Part shown: in pieces, positions 1-9,209 of the stretch | Position numbering within the stretch: the first letter of the stretch is position 1 | How the letters are laid out: every line of letters starts with the position of its first letter | DNA from: Symbiodinium sp. CCMP2592 | Taxonomy: Eukaryota > Sar > Dinophyceae > Suessiales > Symbiodiniaceae | Length of the DNA: 64,000 nt | NCBI GenBank assembly: GCA_905221615.1 | Contig: CAJNDT010003391.1 | Span: 674,936-738,935 of the forward strand | Direction: 5' to 3' | Notes under the pieces: model-generated | Told to the model about the DNA's origin: nothing | Database searches by the model: none | The model's input: the letters and a program-made list of their open reading frames with translations, nothing else | Made by a program: the position numbers and the translations under genes

Positions 1-447
1 TGACAGGAGCGTATCCATCGCAGTCAGCCGGCGAAGGCAGGATGCAGCGCAAGTGGTTGACATGTGCGTCGGCCGTTGTGCCAGGCGGCGGAGGGGCACC
101 CGCCTTTGTCGCCACTCTTGGAGGATGGCCCTTTGAACCGTCTGCGTAGAGGGCTCATCTGTGGCCGCAGCGTTACTAGTCGACTTCCCGGTGGTGTGGA
201 CGTCCCAGCAGCATGCAGCACTATTGGCCGTCTTAATGATATCCCACAACATCTTGGCTGATGCGCCGCTTTGGCTGCGTCGCCTGATGGTTGTCCGACG
301 GGTCTCTGGCAGGGGCTGGGCCCCAGACCTTCGACGAAGGGGGGGCTTAAGGGGGGCTTCAAGGGGGGCTTAGGGGGGGCTTAAGGCTCAAGGGTCCCTC
401 CCTTGAGGGGGGCTCAAGGGGGGGGAAGGGGGAGGGGGGGGGGGTGT
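1..447. other. Left flank without a recognisable gene
   Basis: Short overlapping frames exist on both strands, but none shows a domain, a family motif or a convincing start. The right third is the G-rich block listed separately. I see no gene here. Confidence 0.6.
342..447 (+). repeat. G-rich low-complexity block with GGGGGGCTT-like units
   Basis: Runs of six to eleven G are separated by CTT, CTTAA, CTTCAA or CTCAA, ending in a nearly pure purine stretch directly against the 156-bp repeat at 448. Several G-runs in a row could form G-quadruplexes on the plus strand. A purine tract beside an LTR-like repeat would normally suggest a polypurine tract, but this one lies on the outer side of the repeat relative to element 1. 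Confidence 0.7.
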
Positions 448-603
448 GCCGATACACCCCTTTAGGATTACTCCTGTGCGAGTGTATGACCAATTTGAGT
501 CCCGTGGGATCTAAGGCAACGCCCAGCACACGGACAGCGATTGTTTTGTTCTGCTACGCAGAGAGAGCTTGTTGTCAAGTCGGTAAAACCACTTGAGCCA
601 GCG
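448..603 (-). repeat. 156-bp terminal direct repeat of element 1 (3' LTR-like copy)
   Basis: It matches 25519-25674 over 156 bp with two differences seen by eye. On the minus strand it begins around CGCTGGCTCAAG, so it carries the last nine bases of the dinoflagellate spliced leader. It is short for an LTR and no target duplication is visible outside the pair, so the exact edges are uncertain. Confidence 0.6.
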
Positions 604-1086
604 AGCAGCGGACATGTATACATGTGAGCATGCAGCCAAGCCATTGCTGTAAGTACCACCCCTTTAGAGGTTTAGGCAAACAAACAGACACTAATTTTCT
701 TTTACTGAAAGCATGGCCGCGTGTTCACACATATACAATTAAAAGTGCTCACTGAACTCAAGACTAGCGGAGTATGGACTCATTGTAAAGGATGTTATCT
801 TAGATATTCCATAAGTTAAGGAAAGTACACACTCACTCCTTTTAGAGTCTGCAAGCATGAGTCTGGTCTGAGAGATTGCTCTGTACAAGATCAAGTCTGT
901 GACTATGACTACTACATCGAATTATGCAACAGCTCACTGGACTCTTGTTAGAGTAATCCCTTCCCCCTAATATTAAATGGTCGGGGCCCCCCCCCTTCGC
1001 CCTAAATAAAAACTCGAGAATGTTTTTATAATTAGGGTCCCGTTGTTATCTCAACTGCCAGAAACACAGGTTCTACAAGTAATTAA
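604..1086. other. Non-coding AT-richer stretch inside element 1
   Basis: No supported ORF. It shares a short segment, TGTTTTTATAATTAGGG, with the stretch near 1949. It lies between the last ORF of element 1 and its 3' repeat, together with the simple repeats that follow. Confidence 0.5.
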
Positions 1087-1262
1087 ATGATGAAAATGAT
1101 GACGATGAAAATGATGATGACGATTACGGTGATGCTTGTTATGATGAAGATGGCGGTAGTGGTGGTGATGGTAATGATGACGATGATCATGGTCCAGGAA
1201 AAGAAGATGATGATGATGTTGTTGTTGATAGTAGCAGCAGTAGTAGTAGTCGGAGAAATAGC

Positions 1263-1347
<85 letters not shown>
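1087..1347 (+). repeat. Trinucleotide microsatellite: degenerate GAT-type, then pure (AGT)n
   Basis: 1087-1215 is a degenerate ATG/GAT-type triplet tract. 1263-1347 is a pure AGT run of about 28 units. Poly-Val, poly-Thr and poly-Leu frames across it are artefacts of the triplet repeat and not genes. Confidence 0.95.
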
Positions 1348-1374
1348 CTAAATCCGTGTAAAGACACACACTAA

Positions 1375-1752
1375 ATCCCTCTAACTACACACCAGGTACA
1401 CAGTAAATGCGTGCAAATACACACGGAATCTGTGCAAATACACACACTAAATCCCTGTAATTAGACACCAAATACTGCGTGCAAATACTCACGATCCGTG
1501 CAAACACACGCTAAATGCGTATAAATACATGCAAATACACACTAAATTCGTGCAACTACACAGGACGTGAGTGCAAATACGCACCAAATCCGTGCAAATA
1601 CACACGGAATCCGTGCAAATACATCTAAATCCGTGAATCCGTGCAAATACATACTAAATCCGTGCAAATACACACTGAATCCGTGCAAATACACACTAAA
1701 TCCGTGCAAATACACAAATCCGTGCAAATACACACTAAATCCGTAAATACGC
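1375..1752 (+). repeat. About 21-bp minisatellite (AAATCCGTGCAAATACACACT)
   Basis: Imperfect tandem copies of a unit built from AAATCCGTGC and AAATACACACT, with length variants from deletions in single units. There are roughly 15-18 units. The minus-strand frame reads as a short YLHGF-type peptide repeat that is explained by the DNA repeat. Confidence 0.9.
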
Positions 1753-1986
1753 ATTAAAAAAATAGGCTTCAATAAAGGCTTGGCTAATAAAGCTTTTCAT
1801 GCGGCTCAATTGAGCAGTTGCTGAGTCATGCAATTATAATTCTTCCCCCTAAACCCTCAATCTATAGACCCTAAACCTTCCCCCTAATTCAAATTAGGGT
1901 TTAAAGGGCGGTGCTACTTCCGGGTGGATCGGGGGAAAAGTGTTTTTATAATTAGGGATCTCTTTGGTAAATGGGGGAAGGGATTA

Positions 1987-3440
1987 TCAGCTTTCTTTTC
2001 TTGCTGCTGTCGAGAGTTGTTCACCTCTGCACCCGATCCAGGGTTGGATCATAGGAGTTGTTGCTGAGGACGTTCGGATGTGACTCATCCGGGTCCGAAT
2101 GGTCTTCCTCGCTACTAGAGCAAATACTGAGGAGCCGGTTCTCAGCTCTGGTGAAAGCAGCATCTGGCATGCCATATCCGTGATCGGATGTTTCTGGCCC
2201 TGCTTTTGCTTTCGGGGCAGCTTGTGAGCTGGTGCCTTGGGGTAGCCTTGTGGACATGCTGGCTGTTTAGCCTTTGCTTTTGCTTCTGCCTTTCGGCGAA
2301 CTTGTCCATCGGAGGATGGCCAGGAGTGTTCTGACTCGTCTCCTGATGGAGATAAAGCGTTAGCATGTCTGCTATCCCAATACTGGTGTGTTGACGGTGA
2401 CGGTGGTCCGTCGTCCTCTTGTTCCTCTTCTTCTTCTGAGTCGTCCTCAGAGCTTGGATCGTCGAAGAGGGTCTCCAGGACATTCCGGAGATTATCGTGT
2501 CTTCTCTCGATTTCGAGCGAATTGTGGATCAATTGATTGAAGATTGTCTTCGCGCTCTTCAGAGCGGTTACAAGGATCTGTACTCTGGATAGAGTGTCGA
2601 CATGCTTGTCGATGTGCTCTTTCCTTTCGTTTCTGTCCCTCTCGATAGAGCTCCTCAGAGCTAGTGTTGAGTTGAGGATGCTTGTGTACCTCGGCAGCGG
2701 CATGGTAACAGTCATATCGTCGTCATTTATGACGATTGCTCCATCGTCTGTAAGACTCCGTTGGAGTACCTCGATGACGGGAATAAACTCTGTACTGAAG
2801 GCTTCTTCCTCGTCAAAGGTTTCGATATGCTGTAGCATACTTTGATGAAACCGTTCGGTTGTATCGATAGTGGTGTCGATAGTTTCAATGTGCCTGTTGA
2901 TAATGTTTCTGCACATCTGATTCACAGCCGAACCAAGTTTGGTTTCACCAAGAGCTGCGTCTGCTTGATTGCAGAGTCCTTGCTCATGGGCTTCTCTGAT
3001 AGCCTTGCGCTGAATGCGCTTGTTCATGCCGCCTCGTCTTGTTGGACCTTTTGGTCTTGCCGAGGGTGCAGATGCCGATCCTTGAGAGGATGTCTTGGCC
3101 GGCGGAGGATTCTTCGGAGGAGGTGAGATACAGGCTGCCTTTGGAGGCACTGGTGGCATTGCGGTAGATGCTGATGATTTTGCACTTGATAGTGCCGCCT
3201 TAGCTTTGGCCTTGACTGCTGAGCCCTTTGGAACTGTGGTGTATGTTACACCTAGAGCTTCATTGGCCATTTGTGCAGAAAGGGCGTCTCGAAACAAATT
3301 CCTCATCTTGGGAATATTGCTGGAGTTTTCAAAGGCCTGAAGGCGATCAATGTCTCTTTCGGTGCCACGTGGTCGTGTATCACCTCTGTTGAATGGATCG
3401 TTTCTCCGGATCTCCGCCGTTTCTACGGCATGGAAACATG
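1987..3440 (-). CDS. Post-pol ORF part of element 1: coiled-coil/acidic protein
   Basis: The ORF is open for nearly 490 codons on the minus strand; its first codons lie in the terminal repeat of the inserted element, so the part belonging to element 1 runs from 3440 downward. The product has an Ala/Lys/Pro-rich segment (about residues 65-145), a helical Glu/Arg/Ile-rich central region (about 165-330) that looks coiled-coil, an acidic run of Asp/Glu/Ser near residue 345, and a Lys/Ala-rich tail. I recognise no family. It sits on the far side of the nested insertion from the ORF at 11633-14611, and both probably belong to the post-pol region of element 1. A structural role or accessory function is only a guess. 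Confidence 0.45.
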
Positions 3441-3632
3441 TCTTTTTGCTAAGCTCGGAAAAATCCAAAAACTTCCAATCGCGTACTCAAGAATGTTATT
3501 CAAGAGGAAAAGTCGGCATCAGAATTATGCAACGGCGAGACTCCATAAATATAGATATGAAATGATTCCAATCATACTCAATCACTCGCACAGTGGACTT
3601 TTTTGCTCGGGGCGAACCGGGCTGCCCGATCC
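3441..3632 (-). repeat. Split direct repeat B, outer copy
   Basis: It matches 4071-4261 over about 190 bp, differing by one base in a T run. It forms the outer downstream edge of the tyrosine-recombinase element. Host-element sequence resumes at 3440 without an evident target duplication. Confidence 0.85.
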
Positions 3633-3839
3633 AGGCTCGGGCTAGGCGCGTTCTCACGTTCGTGAGAGTTGCAGCAACTTCGGGCGAAGCTAAAGTCACG
3701 AGAGTCAGCGACAGAAGTCGCCGCCTCAACCGAGGCGTTAGTCTCCGGAGGTTGGCAGAAAAATGAAAGTTCTCCTTGGGAGCACAAGTCGGCGCTGCAA
3801 GCCGAAGCAACGATGTCTCGACAGGGTGTGGTGGGTGGG

Positions 3840-4074
3840 TGTCGAGACGGTTTGGCGGTCCCGCCCCCCCACCACTTGAGATGAATGTCACGGATAAGCC
3901 AAGCATTCAGAATGGCACGACACAAGAAATGGTCACACCAAAATACCGGTGCTTAGGGTGAGGTAAAGCACACGGGATAGGGATTAGGGTACCTTTTGGA
4001 TTTTTGCAAGCTCGCCACATGTGGCTCGCCTCGCACGCAAAAAGGGGTTGGTAGACAAGTCTACAACTGATCTT
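3840..4074 (-). repeat. Split direct repeat A, downstream copy
   Basis: It matches 11566-11800 over 235 bp with no difference seen by eye. It overlaps the inner B copy by four bases (TCTT), which would be the natural crossover core of a circular intermediate. Confidence 0.9.
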
Positions 4075-4261
4075 TTTGCTAAGCTCGGAAAAATCCAAAA
4101 ACTTCCAATCGCGTACTCAAGAATGTTATTCAAGAGGAAAAGTCGGCATCAGAATTATGCAACGGCGAGACTCCATAAATATAGATATGAAATGATTCCA
4201 ATCATACTCAATCACTCGCACAGTGGACTTTTTGCTCGGGGCGAACCGGGCTGCCCGATCC
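4071..4261 (-). repeat. Split direct repeat B, inner copy
   Basis: It matches 3441-3632. It lies directly against the downstream A copy and just beyond the stop of the oxygenase/methyltransferase/RNase H ORF. Confidence 0.85.
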
Positions 4262-4294
4262 CCCCAAGCAGTGCAGTACGGGAGCCCCCATTGA

Positions 4295-7200
4295 TTACAA
4301 GTCGACAAGTTTTGTACCGGTAAGCGGGCAATCACAAACCACACGCAATGCCCCAGACTTGACAAGCTCATCCAGCTCGCCTCTTGACGGCGCATCGGCT
4401 GGGTTCGAAGCGGATGGCACACGAGCCCACCAAGCCCACGTGTGAGCATGCATCTCTAAGGACTCCCACATCAGCAAAATATCTCGCATCGGTTTGCTAG
4501 AAGACGTACCCTTGATGTAGCTAAGTAGCACACCGTCGTTATCGATGAAGTACACACAATATCGTCCCGACAGTGACTGATGAAAGACCTTTCTCGCTGT
4601 GAGCACGGCGTAGGCCTCGACTGGACCTATGATGTGCTGAAGGTCCCGGGACCAAGTCGAGACGACACTGTTGCACACATGGCAAGCAAAGTACTTCGGT
4701 TGTTGTTCTCGCGGGTCAAGCATGATTCCCCCTACTGTGTGGACAGATCCTTCGCTGGCGCCATCGGTAAAGACGAGAATCGGTTTCGGGGGAACCGAAC
4801 AGGGCACAACCCTAGGAGCACCAAAGGACAGTCGACTGACCACGAAATCAAAGGCCCTGACCTCCTGCTCGCCAAGACGGAACTTGTCGGCGTGCTTAGC
4901 CGACGAGGCTCGCAACTCGGCCAAAGCCAATTTGCCGGTACGTCCCATGATTTGTGAATCTGAGAACTGAATCCTGCCAGCGACACGGGCGAAATCTCTC
5001 TGCCGTACGACGCCAGCCTTAATGCATCCTTGTATGACCTCACACACCTCGCTCGCACGACCTTCTTTGTTGCGAACACGGATGATCGCATCGGGCGCTG
5101 AGCTGCAGTCTACTTCAACGCCCAACATCGAACCAACCGAAGAGAAAGGGGCCAGCTTCTCAAGGGAAGCACTAAACCCTAACAGAGGCCCTTCAAGAAG
5201 GTCGTCCGTCACTTCTTCCAAGGTCTTGTCCCAAAGTTCCTGAGAATGCTCGTTCAGACCCTCAGAGGCAACCTTGCCCAGAAGTGCCGGTCGCAAAAAC
5301 TTGCTAGCACCAAGAAAATCCGCCTTGGTCCTCGCCTGTGGTCGCAACTCTCGCTTGAAAACCCCGGTGTGCTTCTGACTACCAACTAAGTCAAACCCTT
5401 CCAAGAGCTCGCTCAACCAATCCTTGTCAGGCCAGTCCATATCATCAGCAATACGCTTCAGGAGCAACAAGCGCTTGCCTCGAAGCACACGGCCAATGTC
5501 AGGGTCTAGCTTGCCTTTCATTTCTCCTTCGGCAATTTGCAGTTCTTTGGCCCAGCTAAGCCACAATTTCAACTTGGAGCACCGTTGTCGCTGAACCCAT
5601 TCCGGACCTTTGGTCAAGGCCTCGAACAGTCGCCTTTTCACAATAGGTGACAGAACAGCCGAAGCAGCAAAAGGATGTAGCAAGTCTTTAGCCGCATCAA
5701 CGAACTCATCTGGTGTGGCAAAGACTCCCAAAGAAAGGCGAAATTTCTTACTTTCGTTACCCGCATCGCCACCCGCATCACCCCTGAGAAGAGACGTGGC
5801 GATGAGCTTGGATCCTGCTGGCACCTCGCCCAACGGACGTATGAGGCACTGCTTGTGGTTCACTGGCGGAACCTGATCGACATCCACCTGCAAGACCTTG
5901 CCGAACTCGGGCAGTAGCGAAGCTTCAGGCTTGCCTCGCTTCTGCTGGGCAACACCAACTGGCGTGGATGACAACGCCACGTCGGGGCAAGCCAAACCAT
6001 GGTGCCGCGCAACTGCCTGAACGACATGTTTGCAGAATTCGGGCGGATGCGTGACGACTCCGCCTTCCACTTGGCTATGGGAATGATCGCCTTTGCACAA
6101 GCAGTTCAAGGACCTTAGAGCCCTGCAATTGGTCCTAAGTTGGCGGCGAAGCTTAAGGGAAGACCCGAAATTACAAAGATCGTAAACAACCTCAGAAGTT
6201 GAGGGCAATGCTTCCACATTGGGCAGATTCCAAAGCAGGCTGGCCTTAGGATGTTCCAAGGCCCAAGGTATTCCCCGTTTGTCCACGCTTTGCAAGAAAG
6301 TGCACAAGTGGTTGACCATGGAATCAGCCAAAGCGAGCCGATCAACAACTTTGGAATCGGTGGCTCCCGAGGGGCTGGTGACCCCGTTGACTAAGTGCCT
6401 GAAAGCCTGCTGTGGTCCAAACGTGGCATAAGGTGGCTCAGCGTGGACATAAAGAACAGGGTAGGTTTCAAGAACCTCTTCAAGGTAGGTCCAACTCGAC
6501 GCTTGCGCTAAATCAAGTGCACACAACTTGGACAAAGGGAGCCTATGCCCCCCACGATCCACCGGGAAGACCTCAAACCCGTGCTGTTTGAAAACCCTAG
6601 ACAAGGCACCACTACGAGCAAACAATTCGATAACGATCCCTTGCACTGGACCCTTCGACGGATCGCCGACGTGCTGCGGCTCATATTCTTGCCTTTGCTC
6701 AAGAAGTGGCGGACTGCTGGTCCCATTCCTGAAGTCTGCAAAACACGCCTGCTCTGCCACCGGGTCGCCTGTGGCAGGGTACTGCGACGGAAGTGCAAAC
6801 CCCAAGGATTGCAACACAACCTTTTCTGAGTCGTCAAGCTTCTCACCTCCTTGTACCGAGTATCCGATAAGGACTATTCGCCGGCCTTCCCAGCTCAGCG
6901 TGAGGTGCTTCTGAGCCCTGGCCTGAAATCTTACGGGACCTAACCCTAAATCCAAGGTGGTTCCCAGCAGCTCCTGGCCATCAACTGTCAAGCGCTCTTT
7001 GCCATCATCGGATTGCACCCAAATCCCACCACCCGAAAACCGGTTTAGTGGAACAACTAAGTTTGGGATGAAGGCATTCTGGCTATCTGCATGCAATGCA
7101 GTCTGGTTGTCAACAGACAGCAACAAGGAAGTAAATTCATGCCCGGGATGGGCATGCCGCAGAATTCTCGCTAGTATCTTTGTCGTGCTTGGGAAAGCTT

Positions 7201-7420
7201 TGCAATTTCGCCGCAATCCTACCTTGACATGCACAAAAGCACCGCTATGGAATGCATTGCAAGAAATGTCATTGTTGCCCCGGCGTTCGCCGGTCAACTC
7301 GCCGTGTGGCAAGAGGCTAACGAGCTCTTCAATCTCCTCTGGAGTGGGCAACCTGTCAGCCTCAAGCAAATGTTGTGAAAGGATTTCAGCGGAGGCACCG
7401 CCGGATGCATCAACGCTCAT
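4295..7420 (-). CDS. Oxygenase-like / methyltransferase-like / RT-RNase H polyprotein of the recombinase element
   Basis: The ORF has 1041 codons. Residues about 65-195 resemble a 2-oxoglutarate Fe(II) oxygenase of the TET/JBP type: LHADSQN, then GGGIWV, then KHLTLSWEGRR, spaced like the HxD...H...R iron and oxoglutarate ligands. Residues about 258-470 resemble a C5-methyltransferase: IELFARSG (motif I), HAEPP (motif IV position) and ALEHPKASLLW (motif VI position). The later part has the RT lead-in (TLEEV...GPL), an RT connection-type segment (LGVEVD...RVAGRIQF) and an RNase H start (VFTDGASEG). DIRS-group elements are known to carry RT, RNase H and often a methyltransferase-type domain. The oxygenase-like part is unusual. 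The element is broken, so activity is not claimed. Confidence 0.65.
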   Translation of the reverse strand: MSVDASGGASAEILSQHLLEADRLPTPEEIEELVSLLPHGELTGERRGNNDISCNAFHSGAFVHVKVGLRRNCKAFPSTTKILARILRHAHPGHEFTSLLLSVDNQTALHADSQNAFIPNLVVPLNRFSGGGIWVQSDDGKERLTVDGQELLGTTLDLGLGPVRFQARAQKHLTLSWEGRRIVLIGYSVQGGEKLDDSEKVVLQSLGFALPSQYPATGDPVAEQACFADFRNGTSSPPLLEQRQEYEPQHVGDPSKGPVQGIVIELFARSGALSRVFKQHGFEVFPVDRGGHRLPLSKLCALDLAQASSWTYLEEVLETYPVLYVHAEPPYATFGPQQAFRHLVNGVTSPSGATDSKVVDRLALADSMVNHLCTFLQSVDKRGIPWALEHPKASLLWNLPNVEALPSTSEVVYDLCNFGSSLKLRRQLRTNCRALRSLNCLCKGDHSHSQVEGGVVTHPPEFCKHVVQAVARHHGLACPDVALSSTPVGVAQQKRGKPEASLLPEFGKVLQVDVDQVPPVNHKQCLIRPLGEVPAGSKLIATSLLRGDAGGDAGNESKKFRLSLGVFATPDEFVDAAKDLLHPFAASAVLSPIVKRRLFEALTKGPEWVQRQRCSKLKLWLSWAKELQIAEGEMKGKLDPDIGRVLRGKRLLLLKRIADDMDWPDKDWLSELLEGFDLVGSQKHTGVFKRELRPQARTKADFLGASKFLRPALLGKVASEGLNEHSQELWDKTLEEVTDDLLEGPLLGFSASLEKLAPFSSVGSMLGVEVDCSSAPDAIIRVRNKEGRASEVCEVIQGCIKAGVVRQRDFARVAGRIQFSDSQIMGRTGKLALAELRASSAKHADKFRLGEQEVRAFDFVVSRLSFGAPRVVPCSVPPKPILVFTDGASEGSVHTVGGIMLDPREQQPKYFACHVCNSVVSTWSRDLQHIIGPVEAYAVLTARKVFHQSLSGRYCVYFIDNDGVLLSYIKGTSSSKPMRDILLMWESLEMHAHTWAWWARVPSASNPADAPSRGELDELVKSGALRVVCDCPLTGTKLVDL

Positions 7421-7477
7421 ACCCGTATCGGCTCTGGCCTGAAGCGAGGCGGAACCGAAAGGACCTGAGGCACCTAG

Positions 7478-8707
7478 TCAAGAACCTCCTGCTTTTGGAC
7501 AGTTGCCGTAATAGTGCCCAGATTTCAGGCAGCCAGCACGGCAGCATATGTGCAACCCTTTGTCGCACCTTCCTGATGTCACTCTGCGCTTGCATCTATT
7601 GAGATTATAATCCCAACAGATTGCGTACCCTTTAGGCGTGAAAGATAACCCTCCATCCGCAATCTCCTTAGGCATCGCAGCAGTGATGGCAGTGGTGTCT
7701 CGCTTTCCTTTGCCACCCTTATGACCTTTACCTCCCTTGCTATTTTTGCCATCGCCCTTGCGGGGCGTCCATGCGGGGTCAGGCCTTGGCACTGCTGCAA
7801 GAAGGGGTTGCATTAGGTGTGCCACATCTGGGTGATTACGAGCTGTCTCGAAGTGCACATCACATGGCCTACCCGTCGCCTGAAGCTGTATTCCCTCTCG
7901 GGTGAGCTCGGCAAGTTTGATGAAGAATTGTCTGTCGGCATGGATGACCTGTTGCAAGGAAACGCGACTGTACCCTGTCGGAGGTTCTCGGAAGCGGCAT
8001 GCGAGCAGTTGCTCAGTCCAGGCATCATGTAGTGTATAAGAGATGATTCCCGCTTGCTCCATCGCTAGGCCACGCCTAGTAAGAGCATACCGCATGAGCA
8101 AATCAGAGGAAATGTCTGCATCCATCTTGTTGTTCACCAAGCCTTTGAGTCGAACATTTCCCCCGCTTTCTACGACAAGATGCCGGTCCTCCTTGAGCGT
8201 GGCCTGCTTGATTTCGTCTTCCTTAGAGGTGCAGGCTGAAAGCTCAACGTAGACAAGCCGGTTTTCCTCATAGATCGCCACGCAACGATCCACGAGTCGA
8301 TCAGACGGCTCAAGGGGGCCTCGGATATTTATCCCAGGCAAGCGTTTCTGTTGCTTGGCCAACCGGTCGGCTCTGTCGGGCTGAGCCAATCTCTTGACAG
8401 GCCCGTCCTCAACACGCTCCACTGACTGCTTCAACTCAGCCGAGGTGAGCGAGTAGGATTCATGGAACAAGCGTCGAAGTATATACTGACAATTCTCCCA
8501 CGCTACCATTCCTACCCAGAAGAGTTGAAATGGACTCAAGAAAAGGCCCTTCATCCTGAGCACCAGGGGTGTATGAAGACGAAAAAGCAAACTTGGCCAA
8601 TGTGTCAATACCCCCGTCGATGATCTTCTGCAGGACAGCCTCATCAAGCCCCAGCGCGATGGCCCTCGCACGGAAATTTGCGGTGGAATCGGTGACCGAC
8701 ATTGCAA
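7478..8707 (-). CDS. Gag-like zinc-finger protein of the recombinase element
   Basis: The ORF has 409 codons. The N-terminal two thirds are mixed alpha-helical without a recognised domain. Near residues 310-335 there is a Lys/Gly-rich basic stretch (KGGKGHKGGKGKRD), common in dinoflagellate retroelement Gag proteins. The C-terminus is Cys/His-rich: ICWDYNLNRC, then GRCDKGLHICCRAGC, then SGHYYGNC, which looks like paired zinc-binding fingers for nucleic acid. It lies between the recombinase and the polyprotein on the same strand. A Gag-like role is inferred from position and the basic/zinc tail. Confidence 0.55.
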   Translation of the reverse strand: MQCRSPIPPQISVRGPSRWGLMRLSCRRSSTGVLTHWPSLLFRLHTPLVLRMKGLFLSPFQLFWVGMVAWENCQYILRRLFHESYSLTSAELKQSVERVEDGPVKRLAQPDRADRLAKQQKRLPGINIRGPLEPSDRLVDRCVAIYEENRLVYVELSACTSKEDEIKQATLKEDRHLVVESGGNVRLKGLVNNKMDADISSDLLMRYALTRRGLAMEQAGIISYTLHDAWTEQLLACRFREPPTGYSRVSLQQVIHADRQFFIKLAELTREGIQLQATGRPCDVHFETARNHPDVAHLMQPLLAAVPRPDPAWTPRKGDGKNSKGGKGHKGGKGKRDTTAITAAMPKEIADGGLSFTPKGYAICWDYNLNRCKRRVTSGRCDKGLHICCRAGCLKSGHYYGNCPKAGGS

Positions 8708-9209
8708 CGACTACACCCTCCACCTGCTCTGAGACGCACACTTGCTCACGCAGTATTTACACTTCGCCTCTGCAAACTGTTGCTCTACAGCACCTCTGCA
8801 AAAGTTTATCGCTTCTCTCGGCATTCCGCGCGGCAGACATCACAGGACCCTGTATTTGTTGCATGCCATAGCCTCGACGCTCAAACGAGACAAGACTTTG
8901 CGATCCATAATGACCCAAGTCACTGTTAAGCACGTCAACACAAAGTCTTGCCCCTCGCTAAGGGCCAATCGCCCCGGATCCAAGCGATCCTCTAGCGCTG
9001 CACTCATGTATCCAAGAAGGACTCTCACGATCCTTCAAGGCCATCAAAAGGTATTTTGCGATGCTGTGCCCAAAGTTCCAGCTCGGGCCCGAATCAGCCG
9101 ACATGCGAGTGGAGGCACCAGCATTCACCCAACCCGAGCCCGCGCCAGCTCCTCTACCGGGTTGGATGTGGCAAACCCAAACCCACTCCGGTCCAGCCCG
9201 AACCAGCTC
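8708..9209 (-). other. Spacer inside the recombinase element
   Basis: This is the stretch between the recombinase ORF and the Gag-like ORF. Short frames are present, but none has a recognisable motif. It may hold the leader of the Gag-like ORF. Confidence 0.4.

Noticed and set aside
1083-1374. Long Val-, Thr- and Leu-rich ORFs
   Set aside because: They are translations of the AGT/GAT triplet microsatellite.
1542-1772. ORF with a YLHGF peptide repeat
   Set aside because: It is the shadow of the 21-bp minisatellite.
1840-1915. CCCTAAA and TTTAGGG words, possible interstitial telomere
   Set aside because: Only two or three isolated words, not in tandem.
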